Source of the DNA: Stutzerimonas stutzeri
GTDB taxonomy: Bacteria > Pseudomonadota > Gammaproteobacteria > Pseudomonadales > Pseudomonadaceae
Assembly (NCBI RefSeq): GCF_024448955.1
Contig: NZ_JAMOIH010000005.1
Location: 247,619 to 311,618, forward strand
Reading direction: 5' to 3'
DNA length: 64,000 nt
This document shows positions 12,441 to 25,433 of this stretch, piece after piece; within the stretch, counting starts at the first letter, position 1, and every line of letters starts with the position of its first letter. The notes under the pieces are model-generated. The model was not told the origin of the DNA, searched no databases, and was given only the letters and a program-made list of their open reading frames with translations. Made by a program: the position numbers and the translations under genes.

Positions 12441-12854
12441 CTAGAACGGCTTGGCCAGTACCAGCCAGAGCGTCGCGGTAGTGAAAGCCGCGATGGCCAC
12501 GCCAAGAACGCGGCAACGAGTGGTCACGCTCCGTTCCGGGGTGCGCTCGATATGCAGCACAAGTACACCGCAAAGGGCATGACACAAGACCATGCCCGCG
12601 ACGGTGCTGAGTTTGACAATCAACCAGCCAGCCATGATGCCGTCGCGTAGAAACAGGGCCGTCCCCGAGCCGATGGCAATCAGCGCAGCCGGTGTGCCGA
12701 CAAGGTTGAACACCATGCGCGTGAGATGAGCATGGTCCCGGTAAAAAAGCGCATCGGTACGCTTGGTGCCGGCTGCAATGAGCGCAGGCAGGTAGAGGAG
12801 AGTGCCGCACCAGCACAGCAGGCTTGCAAAGTGCAGCAATTTGAGCAGGGGCAT
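12441..12854 (-). CDS. CopD-like four-helix membrane protein
   Basis: A 137-residue hydrophobic protein with four predicted helices, starting MPLLKLLHFASLLCWCG. It resembles the CopD/HemJ-like membrane fold, with conserved histidines near helix starts (LLHFASL, DHAHLTRM, CHALCG). I choose the ATG at 12854 because GGAGA lies 6 bp before it. An in-frame ATG at 12866 has no comparable site. It lies upstream of, and in the same direction as, the caa3 oxidase genes, but is separated from them by the oppositely oriented DUF2231 gene. Copper or haem handling for the oxidase is inference. Confidence 0.75.
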   Translation of the reverse strand: MPLLKLLHFASLLCWCGTLLYLPALIAAGTKRTDALFYRDHAHLTRMVFNLVGTPAALIAIGSGTALFLRDGIMAGWLIVKLSTVAGMVLCHALCGVLVLHIERTPERSVTTRCRVLGVAIAAFTTATLWLVLAKPF

Positions 12855-12979
12855 TCGCGTCTCCATCCGGGCCCGCGGCAGGTCAGAGGTTGTGACAACC
12901 CTCGACCGAGGCGGTTCGGGTGGAACGCAGTGGCGCTTGATTCCTGGAGTCAGGACGTGAACGTCTTCGTGGGCGCGGC

Positions 12980-13831
12980 TCAGCTTTCGGCGTCGGGTTC
13001 AGGGCGCTTGAAGAGCTGAGTACCGCACCGGCTGCAGAACGCTGCGTTGGTTTCGTGGCTGAGCTTTTCGCATGTGGGGCAACGATGTTGCAAGCTGTCA
13101 GCACGCATTGCAGTAGCCAGCTCGGCAGTGAAAATGCCGGTAGGTACGGCGATGATTGAATAACCCGTGATCATTACCAAGCTCGCCACCGCCTTGCCTA
13201 GTGGAGTTTGCGGCACGATGTCACCAAAACCGACGGTTGTGATCGTGACGATCGCCCAGTAAATGCTCATCGGAATGCTGGTGAAGCCTCTCGATGGCCC
13301 TTCGATCACATACATCAAGGTGCCGAACACCAGCACCATGGTGGTGACGCTGAGCAGAAAGACAACTATCTTCTGTTTGCTGCCGCGAAGGGCAACCATC
13401 AAGAAGTTGGCCTGGCTCAGATACTGAGTCAGCTTGAGCACGCGGAACACCCTCAACATCCGGATCGCACGTACCACCAGCAGGTACTGCGCATCCGGCA
13501 ACAGCAAGGCGATGAACGCTGGGAGTACCGACAGTAGGTCGATGGCTCCGTAGAAACTGAAAATGTACTTGCGCGGCTCCGGGTGGGTATAAATTCGCAC
13601 GAGATACTCGATAGCGAAAACGGCGGTAAAAAACCATTCGAGACCGAACAGGAACGTGCCGTATTCCAACCGGTAGATCGCGATGCTGTCGAGCATCACA
13701 ACCACGAGGCTGGCGAAAATGAATACCAATAGCCAGGTGTCGAATCGTTTACCTGCCGGCGTATTGGTAAAGAAGATGATGACGTAGAGGCGCTCCCGCC
13801 AGCCCATCGAACGGAGGGCGTCGTTGTCCAT
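12980..13831 (-). CDS. voltage-gated potassium channel (Kch/KvAP-like ion transporter)
   Basis: A 283-residue inner-membrane channel. Helices S1-S4 occupy roughly residues 33-135, with the charged S4 helix RAIRMLRVFRVLK at 121-133. The pore helix and K+ selectivity filter TTVGFGD (199-204) precede the last helix. Unusually, the cytoplasmic tail carries two CxxC pairs (CPTC and CSRC, about residues 250-271), which look like a small zinc ribbon. GGGAG sits 9 bp before the ATG at 13831. It appears monocistronic. Confidence 0.9.
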   Translation of the reverse strand: MDNDALRSMGWRERLYVIIFFTNTPAGKRFDTWLLVFIFASLVVVMLDSIAIYRLEYGTFLFGLEWFFTAVFAIEYLVRIYTHPEPRKYIFSFYGAIDLLSVLPAFIALLLPDAQYLLVVRAIRMLRVFRVLKLTQYLSQANFLMVALRGSKQKIVVFLLSVTTMVLVFGTLMYVIEGPSRGFTSIPMSIYWAIVTITTVGFGDIVPQTPLGKAVASLVMITGYSIIAVPTGIFTAELATAMRADSLQHRCPTCEKLSHETNAAFCSRCGTQLFKRPEPDAES

Positions 13832-14083
13832 GTGCGTAAGCTCCCGGCAAAACGGAGAAGGCGAATATCCTAACGTTCGAACCGCACTGGCAAAACATCG
13901 TTGCGGACGGCGGTCAGAAAAAGCTGGACGGTTTTTCGTTTGTCTTGAATGCGGTCAGAGGAGGGCTTCATAGTGGAATTACGCCGCTCCAAGCTCCGTT
14001 AAAGACCATTTGGCTCCGTACCTTTGCCACGCGTCACGTTCCGACATAGTCTTAGCCTTGCGCATCAAGCCTTGGAGAGCGAC

Positions 14084-15079
14084 ATGCCAGATTCCCAGTT
14101 GGTCGATCCATTCGGCCGACGCATCACCTACCTGAGACTGTCGGTCACCGACCGCTGCGACTTTCGCTGCACCTATTGCATGAGCGAAGACATGGTCTTC
14201 GCGCCGCGTGCGCAGATTCTCACGTTGGAAGAACTGTACGCCGTGGCCGATGCGTTCATCGGCCTAGGGGTCAAGCGTATCCGCGTGACCGGTGGCGAAC
14301 CGTTGGTGCGAAAAGGGCTGCCGAGCCTGCTGAGTCGTCTGGGTGCGCGTGAAGAACTGGAAGATCTGGCCATCACCACCAACGGCTCGCAATTGCCGGT
14401 ACTCGCGACAGTACTGCGCGACGCGGGCGTCAAACGTCTTAATGTCAGTCTCGACTCGCTCAAGCGCGAGCGATTCGCCGAGCTGACTCGCCGTGACATG
14501 CTTCACCAGGTCATCGAAGGCATCGATGCCGCGCGTAGCGCAGGTTTCCGCCGGATCAAGCTCAACAGCGTGATCCAGAAGGGCAGGAACGACGACGAGG
14601 TGCTGGACTTGGTGAATTTCGCCGTGGAGCGCGGGCTGGACATCAGCTTCATCGAGGAGATGCCGCTCGGCAATATCTCCAGCCATGAGCGTGAAATCAC
14701 CTTTTGTTCCAGCGAAGAGGTGCGTGAACGCATCGAAGTCGGCCACCAGCTGATACGCAGTAGCCACACCACCGGCGGCCCGTCGCGCTATTGGCAGGTC
14801 GCCGGCAGCGAAACCCAGGTCGGCTTCATCTCGCCCCACAGCAACAACTTCTGTGGTAGTTGCAACCGGGTGCGTGTCACGGCTGAAGGCAAGCTGGTGC
14901 TGTGTCTCGGCCATGAAGGCGCACTGGACCTCAAGACCCTGATGCGCAGCCATCCGGGCGACAGCGAGCGACTGCGTCAAGCGTTGGTCGATGCGCTGCA
15001 ACTCAAGCCGGAAAGACATGAATTCCGTACCGACCAGCAAGTGCAAGTGGTGCGCTTCATGAGCATGACCGGCGGTTGA
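14084..15079 (+). CDS. moaA: GTP 3',8-cyclase MoaA (molybdenum cofactor biosynthesis)
   Basis: This radical-SAM enzyme turns GTP into 3',8-cyclo-GTP, the first step of molybdopterin synthesis. The N-terminal SAM cluster motif is C25-x3-C29-x2-C32 (CDFRCTYC) and a second C-terminal cluster is formed by cysteines in NFCGSCNR and LVLC. The chain ends in the conserved Gly-Gly tail (MSMTGG) needed for activity. The protein is 331 residues, with GGAGAG 5 bp before the ATG at 14084. The frame is open 20 codons further upstream, but without a better start. It stands alone here; no other moa gene is in the window. Confidence 0.96.
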   Translation: MPDSQLVDPFGRRITYLRLSVTDRCDFRCTYCMSEDMVFAPRAQILTLEELYAVADAFIGLGVKRIRVTGGEPLVRKGLPSLLSRLGAREELEDLAITTNGSQLPVLATVLRDAGVKRLNVSLDSLKRERFAELTRRDMLHQVIEGIDAARSAGFRRIKLNSVIQKGRNDDEVLDLVNFAVERGLDISFIEEMPLGNISSHEREITFCSSEEVRERIEVGHQLIRSSHTTGGPSRYWQVAGSETQVGFISPHSNNFCGSCNRVRVTAEGKLVLCLGHEGALDLKTLMRSHPGDSERLRQALVDALQLKPERHEFRTDQQVQVVRFMSMTGG

Positions 15080-15107
15080 AGCGAGCCGCAAGCGATGGCC
15101 TGATGCC

Positions 15108-15328
15108 GTAGGGTGGGCCGGGCGGCGCTCCGCTTCAGCCCACCAGCTACACAGATATCAGGCCACACCAGAACGGAGCTCGCCCCTTACACTTACTTGG
15201 TTTCACTCCCGCCGCGATTTAGCCTGTACCGCGTGCGCATCGCCGCATTGGTCCTGCGTGATGCCGTTGTAGTGGGGTCGGGCTGGGCTCCGCTTCGCGT
15301 AGGGTGGGCTTCAGCCCACCAGAGCTAC
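15108..15328. repeat. two REP-like palindromes between moaA and smc
   Basis: The 410-bp spacer holds GTAGGGTGGG ... CTTCAGCCCACC at 15108-15144 and a second copy at 15299-15328. Both belong to the family found at about seven sites in this window. I see no gene in the spacer. Confidence 0.75.
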
Positions 15329-15489
15329 AAATCTCAGCTACCGAAACTGCGCACCCATCCCTGCGATGGCCGTAGGGCACCGTGATAAACTCCGCCGTTT
15401 CGCGCCAGCACCCACCCGATGCCAGGAATCCCGATGTACACGGCGACTCTCTTGTTCGTCCTCACGCTGACTGCCACGGATAGGCCCGC

Positions 15490-18400
15490 ATGCGTCTGAA
15501 AAGCATCAAGCTGGCCGGCTTCAAATCTTTCGTCGACCCCACCACCGTAAGCTTCCCTAGCAACATGGCGGCAGTGGTCGGGCCGAACGGCTGCGGCAAA
15601 TCCAACATCATCGATGCCGTGCGCTGGGTGATGGGTGAGAGTTCAGCGAAAAACCTGCGCGGCGAGTCGATGACCGATGTCATCTTCAACGGCTCTAACA
15701 CGCGCAAACCGGTGACTCAAGCCAGCATCGAGCTGATCTTCGACAATTCCGACGGCACACTGACCGGCGAGTATGCAGCCTTCGCCGAAATCTCCATCCG
15801 CCGCCGCGTGACCCGCGATGCGCAGAACACCTACTTCCTAAATGGCGTGAAATGCCGCCGCCGCGACATCACCGATATCTTCCTCGGCACCGGCCTGGGG
15901 CCGCGCAGTTACTCGATCATCGAGCAGGGCATGATCTCCAAGCTGATCGAGGCCAAGCCTGAGGATCTGCGCAACTTCATCGAAGAGGCGGCAGGCATCT
16001 CCAAATACAAGGAGCGCCGCCGTGAAACCGAGAATCGCATTCGCCGCACCCATGAAAATCTGGCGCGCCTGACCGATCTGCGCGAAGAGCTCGAGCGCCA
16101 GCTGGAACGCTTGCACCGCCAGGCGCAGTCCGCCGAGAAATATCAGGAATACAAGGCCGAAGAGCGTCAGCTCAAGGCGCAATTGTCGGCGTTGCGTTGG
16201 CAGGCGCTGAACGAACAGGTCGGCCAGCGCGAGCAAGTGATCGGTGATCAGGAGGTCGGTTTCGAGGCGCTGGTTGCCGAACAGCGCAACGCGGACGCCG
16301 GTATCGAGCGGCTGCGTGACGGTCATCACGAGCTGTCCGAGCGCTTCAATCTCGTTCAGGGGCGCTTCTATTCGGTCGGAGGCGATATCGCACGGGTCGA
16401 GCAGAGCATCCAGCACGGCCAGCAGCGTTTGCGGCAATTGCAGGATGATCTTCGCGAGGCCGAGCAAGCACGATTGGAGACCGAATCGCATCTGGGACAC
16501 GACCGCACCTTGCTCGCCACCCTAGGCGAGGAGCTGGCAATGCTCGAGCCCGAGCAGGACATCGCCGGCGCGGCAGCCGAGGAAACCGCGGCGCAACTCG
16601 AAGACGCCGAAACTGCCATGCAGGCATGGCAGGAGCAGTGGGAACGCTTCAATCAGCAAAGTGCCGAGCCGCGTCGGGCGGCCGAGGTGCAGCAGTCGCG
16701 TATCCAGCAGCTCGAACATTCACTGGAACGTCTGAGCGAGCGTCAGCGCCGTCTGGATGACGAACGCACCTTGCTCGCTGCCGATCCGGAAGATGTCGCG
16801 GTGGCCGAGATGAGTGAGCAATTGGCCGTCAATGAGTTGAGCCTGGAAGAACTGGTCGCCGCCCAAGAGCAGACCCATCAGCAGCTCGAACGCATACGCG
16901 AGCAGCTGCAGCAGGCCGGCCAGGCCGAGCAGCAGGCGCAGGGTGAACTGCAGCGGCTCAGCGGCCGCATCGCTTCGCTGGAAGCCCTGCAGCAGGCCGC
17001 GATGGATCCAGGCAAAGGCGTTTCCGAATGGTTGCGTGAGCAAGGGCTCGATGAGCGTCCACGCCTCGCCGAAGGGCTACGCGTCGAGCCGGGCTGGGAG
17101 CTGGCGGTCGAAACTGTGCTGGGTGCGGATTTGCAGGCGGTCTTACTGGACCAGTTCGACGGCCTCGATATGAGTGGCTTCGAGCAGGGCGATCTACGCC
17201 TTGTCAGCCCGGCGCAGGGCGGCGGGGGCATGGCCAACAGCTTGCTGGATAAGGTCGAGTCAGCTGCCGATCTGTCGCCGTGGCTGGGGCGGGGCGTCCG
17301 GTGGACGATCTTGATCAGGCGCTGGCTGCACGTGGTTCGCTTGTCGAGGGCGAAAGCCTGATCAGCCGTGACGGCTACTGGGTTGGTCGACATTTTTTGC
17401 GCGTGCGACGCGCCGGAGAGGCCGAGTCCGGACTGCTGGCGCGCGGTCAGGAACTGGAGCAGTTGCAGGCTGAGCGCGATGAGCGCGAACAAAGTCTGGA
17501 ATTGCAGGGCGAGCGGCTCGGCCAGCTTCGCGAAACACAACGTGAATCGGAAGATCGACGCGAACAGCAGCGTCGTCAGCATCAAGACCTGTCCCGTCAG
17601 CAGGCCGAGCTGAATGCACGATTATCCGCCAGCCAGGCCAGGCTGGAGCAGCTCAGCTTGCGCCGTGTTCGACTAGATGAAGAGCTTTCCGAACTGTCCG
17701 GACAGCGCGAGCTTGAAACCGAACAGCTCGGCGAGGCTCGATTGCATCTGCAGGATGCGCTCGACGCAATGGCAGCGGATACCGAACAACGCGAAACATT
17801 GCTGGCGAGCCGCGATGGCATCCGCGAGTCTCTCGACCGGGTTCGACAGGAGGCCCGCCAGCACAAGGACCACGCGCACCAGCTGGCCGTGCGAGTCGGC
17901 TCGCTGAAAGCCCAGCATGATTCGACTCGTCAGGCCTTGGAGCGCCTCGAGCAACAATTCGAACGGGCGATAGAGCGTCGCGAGCAGCTCAGTCTGAATC
18001 TGGAAGAGGGTGAGGCCCCGCTCGACGAACTGCGTATGAAGCTCGAGGAGCTGCTTGAGCGACGCATGGGCGTCGAAGAGGAGCTCAGGATGGCTCGCCT
18101 GGCGCTCGAAGACGCCGACCGAGAATTGCGCGATGTCGAGAAGCGTCGTACCCAGGCCGAACAGCAGGCGCAACTATTACGCGGCCAGCTCGAACAGCAG
18201 CGCATGGAGTGGCAAGCGCTCAGCGTTCGGCGCAAGGCGTTGCAGGATCAGCTGCACGAAGATGGCTTCGATCTGCATGGCGTCCTGGCGACGCTGCCTG
18301 CTGGTGCAGCGGAGGCGGAGTGGGAGGCCGAACTCGAGCGCCTTGCTGCGCGTATCCAGCGCCTCGGTCCGATCAACTTGGCGGCGATCGATGAATATCA

Positions 18401-18977
18401 CCAGCAATCGGAACGAAAGCGCTATCTCGATGCGCAGAATGACGACCTCACCGAGGCGCTGGATACGCTAGAAAACGTCATTCGCAAGATCGACAAGGAA
18501 ACCCGCAATCGCTTCAAGGACACCTTCGACCAGATCAATGGCGGCCTGCAGGCGCTTTTCCCCAAGGTTTTCGGTGGCGGCAGCGCTTATCTGGAACTTA
18601 CCGGGGAAGATTTACTCGATACCGGGGTGGCGATCATGGCGCGTCCGCCGGGCAAGAAGAACAGCACCATCCACCTGTTGTCAGGCGGTGAAAAAGCACT
18701 GACCGCTCTGGCGCTCGTGTTTGCGATCTTTCAGCTCAACCCGGCACCGTTCTGCATGCTCGATGAAGTGGATGCACCATTGGACGACGCTAACGTTGGG
18801 CGCTACGCGCGTCTGGTCAAGGAAATGTCCGAAAAGGTGCAGTTCATCTACATCACGCACAACAAGATCGCGATGGAGATGGCTGATCAGCTGATGGGCG
18901 TGACCATGCATGAACCGGGTTGCTCAAGGTTAGTGGCCGTCGATGTGGAACAGGCGGTAGCGCTAGTGGAGGCTTGA
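15490..18977 (+). CDS. smc: chromosome segregation ATPase Smc, frameshifted in this sequence
   Basis: SMC is the ABC-type ATPase that compacts and segregates the chromosome with ScpA/ScpB. The N-terminal Walker A GPNGCGKS is at residues 31-38. Long coiled coils flank a hinge, and the C-terminal signature [13 protein letters not shown] and Walker [13 protein letters not shown] are intact. The frame breaks at 17286-17294, inside a G-rich run. The first frame stops at 17361, and the homologous sequence ([17 protein letters not shown]) continues in another frame. Adding one G restores a 1162-residue protein, the normal pseudomonad length. Both halves look under full selection, so a sequencing error or very recent mutation is likely. 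Confidence 0.93.
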
Positions 18978-19157
18978 GACGCGCTAGTTCGAGGTGTTTT
19001 TGAGGGAAACGGAGACTAATAAAAGAGCCGTGTCGGGCGGTGCACATCTACCGTTCGTCGTGCTAGTTTAGAGCGCAATTTTTGCGATGCGCAGATGAGC
19101 CTGTTCAGCGGCTGTGAATCTGCGTCTTTATCATCGATTTCAGGGGTTTAAGCATTA

Positions 19158-19973
19158 ATGGATATCGGTCTGCGCGAGTGGCTGATCCTCATCGGCATCA
19201 TTGTTATCGCCGGCATTCTTTTCGATGGCTGGCGCCGGATGCGCGGTAGCAAAGGCAAGTTGAAGTTCAAGCTGGACCGCAATATTGCGAGCAATCTTCC
19301 AGATGGAGACGAGTCCACCGAGCTGCTGGGCCCGCCGCGAGTCGTGAGCCGCAACAACGAGCCATCGCTGGACGAAACGGATCTCCCATCCATGAGCGCG
19401 CGCGAGACAGTCAAGCGGCGCACCAGCGAACCCCAGCAGGGCGACCTGCACTTCAGCAGTGACGAGCCGGTCCCGACATTGCTCGAGCCTGTGGCAGGCG
19501 ATGACGGTGAGGCGAGCGAGTCCGAGCATGAACTGCCTCCGGTCGAGGAAGTGCTGGTTATTAACGTGATTTCCCGCGACCCGCACGGCTTCCGTGGTCC
19601 GGCGCTGCTGCAGAATATTCTGGAAAGCGGCCTGCGTTTCGGCGAAATGGACATTTTCCATCGCCACGAAAGCATGGCAGGCAATGGCGAGGTGCTGTTT
19701 TCCATGGCCAACGCGGTCAAGCCCGGCACATTCGATCTGGATGACATCGACCACTTCACTACGCCGGCCGTGAGCTTTTTCCTCGGCCTGCCCGGCCCGC
19801 GTCATCCCAAGCAGGCATTCGACGTGATGGTCGCCGCAGCCCGCAAACTGTCCTCGGAACTAAATGGCGAACTGAAAGACGATCAGCGCAGCGTGCTGAC
19901 CGCACAAACCATCGAGCACTACCGCCAGCGCATCGTCGAATATGAGCGCCGGCAGATGACCGTCAAGCGTTAA
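19158..19973 (+). CDS. zipA: cell division protein ZipA
   Basis: ZipA anchors FtsZ to the inner membrane at the septum. The 271 residues give the standard layout: an N-terminal membrane anchor ([18 protein letters not shown]), a basic stretch, an acidic Pro/Glu-rich linker (about residues 40-130) and the C-terminal FtsZ-binding domain beginning near [11 protein letters not shown]. It follows smc by 180 bp and precedes ligA, the common pseudomonad order smc-zipA-ligA, here interrupted by a 523-bp repeat-rich spacer. Confidence 0.95.
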   Translation: MDIGLREWLILIGIIVIAGILFDGWRRMRGSKGKLKFKLDRNIASNLPDGDESTELLGPPRVVSRNNEPSLDETDLPSMSARETVKRRTSEPQQGDLHFSSDEPVPTLLEPVAGDDGEASESEHELPPVEEVLVINVISRDPHGFRGPALLQNILESGLRFGEMDIFHRHESMAGNGEVLFSMANAVKPGTFDLDDIDHFTTPAVSFFLGLPGPRHPKQAFDVMVAAARKLSSELNGELKDDQRSVLTAQTIEHYRQRIVEYERRQMTVKR

Positions 19974-20072
19974 AGCCGATCAAAGCGCCGAAGGCCCGAA
20001 AGCTGGACGAGCTTGCTTGAAAGAGAATTTGACAGAACTTTGTGGAGCAAGCCTCCAGCCGCCAGTTCCGTT

Positions 20073-20346
20073 GTAGGGTGGGCTTCAGCCCACCGGGGGT
20101 TCCATCTAGCACCTCTTGTGGTGGGCTGAAGCCCACCCTACAGAAGCAGAACGCCGCCGGCCACCTACCAAAAGCCAAACCGCGCGGCCCTTGTAAGAGA
20201 CGCCCCTGCGGCGAGGCGCCCTGACAATATTCCCGAAAGACCGAAAAAACCCGCTCAACCTGCCGCTAGTTCCGTAGGGTGGGCTTCAGCCCACCGGGTG
20301 CGAGCGTCTCCTGTGTTGAGCTGCGGCGGAGCGCCGCCCGGTCCAC
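20073..20346. repeat. REP-like palindrome cluster between zipA and ligA
   Basis: The 523-bp spacer contains an inverted pair of the GTAGGGTGGGCTTCAGCCC family (arms at 20073-20095 and 20120-20141) and a third copy at 20274-20295 followed by a partly matching arm to 20346. There is no gene here. Confidence 0.8.
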
Positions 20347-20481
20347 CAACCAGCGCCCGCCAATCGCGCCTGGGCCGCCTGAAACCCGCGCAAACCTGCC
20401 TCCAGCTGCAGGATCGGCTAAAATCCCGCGCCTCATATCAACCAACGGCGCGCTGAGACTGTCTGACCAGCATTGCCATAG

Positions 20482-22863
<2,382 letters not shown>

Positions 22864-23012
22864 CCTACAACCAACGCCGGTTTCTGGCGAACTGCGCATC
22901 CTCTTGGGCGGGTACAGTTCGCCAATAAGCAGGCACCCCAGATCCGGCGACCGCTTGTACCCGCTAGGGCTCGCCCCGCGACGAACGCCAGTGTGTTGGA
23001 AAAAGGCAAAAG

Positions 23013-23090
23013 CTTCGCGCCGAGGGCGGCCCTCCTACAAAAGCAGCGGCATCACTCTGACCCGTGGGAGGCGCGCCCTCGCGGCGAAAA
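23013..23090. repeat. REP-like inverted pair upstream of fliC
   Basis: CTTCGCGCCGAGGGCGGCC-type and GGCGCGCCCTCGCGGCGAA-type arms face each other about 30 bp apart in the 534-bp ligA-fliC spacer. The rest of the spacer has no gene. Its last 130 bp is the fliC promoter region. Confidence 0.6.
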
Positions 23091-23273
23091 GGGCTTCCAG
23101 GCCACTCCAAAAACCAAACACTCCCGCACGCATCTGCCGTCCACCTCGCCCCATCCATTAAAGTTTTCCAACCAGCGCCCGAAAACCTTCGCAGGCGGGC
23201 TCGCTTGTTTGCGGATTCGCCGGCGTCGTACAGGTTGTTTTCGGGGCTTGCAAAAATATTTTCGATTGCCTCC

Positions 23274-23300
23274 TAAAGCTCACCGAAACGACGCCGATAA
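23274..23300 (+). promoter_or_regulatory. sigma-28 (FliA) promoter of fliC
   Basis: TAAA, a 15-bp spacer, then GCCGATAA is a full match to the flagellin-type sigma-28 consensus. It lies about 100 bp upstream of the fliC ATG. Confidence 0.92.
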
Positions 23301-23397
23301 GCTAATCGAATGCGAACTCAATGGGTGCCTGGGCAAAAGCCGGCCCGGAGTCGCAAGCTCAGGCAACCAAAGTAACTAGCGCCCTTGGAGGCACATC

Positions 23398-24942
23398 ATG
23401 GCTCTTACAGTCAATACAAACATTGCATCGCTCAACACTCAGCGTAACCTGCAATCTTCGTCCAACGCCCTCAGCACCTCCATGCAGCGCCTGTCTACTG
23501 GTAGCCGCATCAACAGTGCCAAAGACGATGCCGCCGGCCTGCAGATCGCCAACCGCCTGACTAGCCAAATAAGCGGCTTGGGTGTGGCGGTTAAGAATGC
23601 TAACGATGGCATCTCCATGGCTCAGACTGCCGAAGGTGCGATGCAGCAAAGCACGAACATCCTTCAGCGTATGCGGGATCTCTCGCTTCAAGCCGCCAAC
23701 GGCTCCAACGATAGTGCTGACCGGGGAGCGTTGCAGAAGGAAGTCTCGCAACTTCAGCAAGAAATGGACCGAATTGCCGAAACGACCGTATTCGGCGGCC
23801 GTAAATTGCTTAACGGGACCTTTAGTGGAGTCCAGTTTCAAGTTGGATCCAACGCAAATGAAACCATTGGTTTCAGCATTGGTTCAGCACGTGCTGAGGA
23901 TCTTGGTAGGGTTAACGCTCTTTCGTTTGCAGGACTGGATTCTAGCAATGTCGCGAGCGGCAGCGCTGGCGGAATCGCTACGCAAGATCTTACGTTTAAA
24001 GTCGATAATCGCGAGAGCAAGGTGTCCTTGACAGCTGGCGCAAGTGCTCGTGATGTTGCTGATGCAGTCAACGCAGAGGTAGACGGTGTAACAGCCAAAG
24101 CGACCACTGTAGCTCAAGTTGGTTTCGCAGATATTGCTGCAGGTGCAGACGCAGGCGATGCTGCTGACGACGTTGAAGTCTCGATGAGCTTCAATATTAA
24201 CGGCATTACCTTGTCCAACATCGGCAATGCTGATGGTATGACTGGCGCGCAGCAAGCTGAAGCACTACAAAAAGCCATTCAATCTGAATCTAGGTTGTCT
24301 GATTTGCAAGTTTCTATTGACGGAACTGATCCTACAAAACTGAATATCACTGATAGCACAGGCAAAAATATATCGGTTGAGCTCGCTGGCAACACTGGCG
24401 CAGCCGCAGTGACTCTGGATTCAATGCAGTCGGATGCAGCAGGTGCGTTGACTGGCACTGGCAGTGCCCAAGATCTAGTTGCTGATGGCGCAAATGGTGT
24501 AGTCACGGGCCAAGTGTCATTTACGGCGACAGCTGGCGCTGTAAGTGTCAAAAGCAGCGTTGGCGCTAACAATGGACTGGGTACTTTGGGGACCACCGAA
24601 GTAGTTGGGGCACTAGCTGATTCTGGTAAGCGGGTCTCTACGATCGATATTTCGACGGTAGATGGAGCGCAGTCAGCTATAGACGTTATCGATGCCGCTC
24701 TGGCTTCAATCGACGACACCCGGGCAAATATGGGTGCGGTGCAGAACCGCTTCGAAAACACTATTTCTAACCTGCAGAACATCAGCGAAAACGTTTCCGC
24801 AGCCCGTGGCCGTATCCAGGACACCGACTTCGCTGCAGAAACTGCCAACCTGAGTAAGAACCAGATCCTACAACAGGCGGGTACTGCGATCCTCGCCCAG
24901 GCCAAGCAGCTGCCGCAGGCTGTTCTGAGTCTGCTGCAGTAA
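23398..24942 (+). CDS. fliC: flagellin FliC
   Basis: This is the filament subunit, exported by the flagellar type III system. Conserved D0/D1 segments lie at residues 1-140 (starting [18 protein letters not shown]) and about 430-514 (ending [10 protein letters not shown]). The middle, roughly 23,900-24,650, is a variable surface domain rich in Ala, Ser and Asp, with a flagellin IN-like repeat ([11 protein letters not shown]). Base composition there is visibly more AT-rich than in the flanks, as is common for antigenically variable flagellin domains. TTGGAGG precedes the ATG and a consensus sigma-28 promoter drives it. Confidence 0.97.
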   Translation: MALTVNTNIASLNTQRNLQSSSNALSTSMQRLSTGSRINSAKDDAAGLQIANRLTSQISGLGVAVKNANDGISMAQTAEGAMQQSTNILQRMRDLSLQAANGSNDSADRGALQKEVSQLQQEMDRIAETTVFGGRKLLNGTFSGVQFQVGSNANETIGFSIGSARAEDLGRVNALSFAGLDSSNVASGSAGGIATQDLTFKVDNRESKVSLTAGASARDVADAVNAEVDGVTAKATTVAQVGFADIAAGADAGDAADDVEVSMSFNINGITLSNIGNADGMTGAQQAEALQKAIQSESRLSDLQVSIDGTDPTKLNITDSTGKNISVELAGNTGAAAVTLDSMQSDAAGALTGTGSAQDLVADGANGVVTGQVSFTATAGAVSVKSSVGANNGLGTLGTTEVVGALADSGKRVSTIDISTVDGAQSAIDVIDAALASIDDTRANMGAVQNRFENTISNLQNISENVSAARGRIQDTDFAAETANLSKNQILQQAGTAILAQAKQLPQAVLSLLQ

Positions 24943-24957
24943 CAGAGCAGAAGGCGT

Positions 24958-24996
24958 TAATGATGAGGGTAGGGCCTGTGCTCTACCCTCATTGAT
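24958..24996 (+). terminator. hairpin between fliC and flaG, probable partial terminator
   Basis: A 9-bp perfect stem (TGAGGGTAG/CTACCCTCA, 10-nt loop) starts about 20 bp after the fliC stop and is followed by only a weak T-rich stretch. It could stabilise the abundant fliC message or partly terminate before flaG. Confidence 0.5.
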
Positions 24997-25013
24997 TCAT
25001 GAGAGGTGAATCA

Positions 25014-25376
25014 ATGGACGTCGGAAAATTATCTGGCGGAGCCGCACCGCAAACGCAGATGACAGCTGGATCGTCACCCAGCCTCCCCAAGGAGGCTGGG
25101 TTTTCTGCGTCCGATAAGCTCCAGCCAGCAACCGCTCCAGCAAAAGCGGAAGAGCAGGAAAGCACCGCCGACTTGGTCGAACAGCTTCGGTCGCAGATGC
25201 AGAATATCCAGCGGGATCTGAACTTCAGCGTCGACGATTCCACCGGGGACGTGGTTGTTCGTGTGATTGATGGCGAGTCAGGCAAAGTCGTTCGGCAGAT
25301 ACCGTCGGAGGAAATCCTTCGGCTTACCGAGCGACTGGATGAAATGCGTAGTTTGTTGTTCGAAGCCAAAGCCTGA
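25014..25376 (+). CDS. flaG: flagellar protein FlaG
   Basis: A 120-residue FlaG-family protein, associated with control of filament length in polar flagella. The N-terminal half is low-complexity (Ala, Pro, Lys). The conserved C-terminal domain contains LNFSVDDSTGDVVVRVIDG and VVRQIPSEEILRL, which is diagnostic. I choose the ATG at 25014, with GAGAGGTG upstream, over the ATG at 24999. It lies between fliC and fliD, the usual position in pseudomonads. Confidence 0.92.
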   Translation: MDVGKLSGGAAPQTQMTAGSSPSLPKEAGFSASDKLQPATAPAKAEEQESTADLVEQLRSQMQNIQRDLNFSVDDSTGDVVVRVIDGESGKVVRQIPSEEILRLTERLDEMRSLLFEAKA

Positions 25377-25433
25377 CGGTACGATTTTTGTATTGAGCTT
25401 TTCGGCTAACAATTTTTTTGACGAGGTAAGGCT

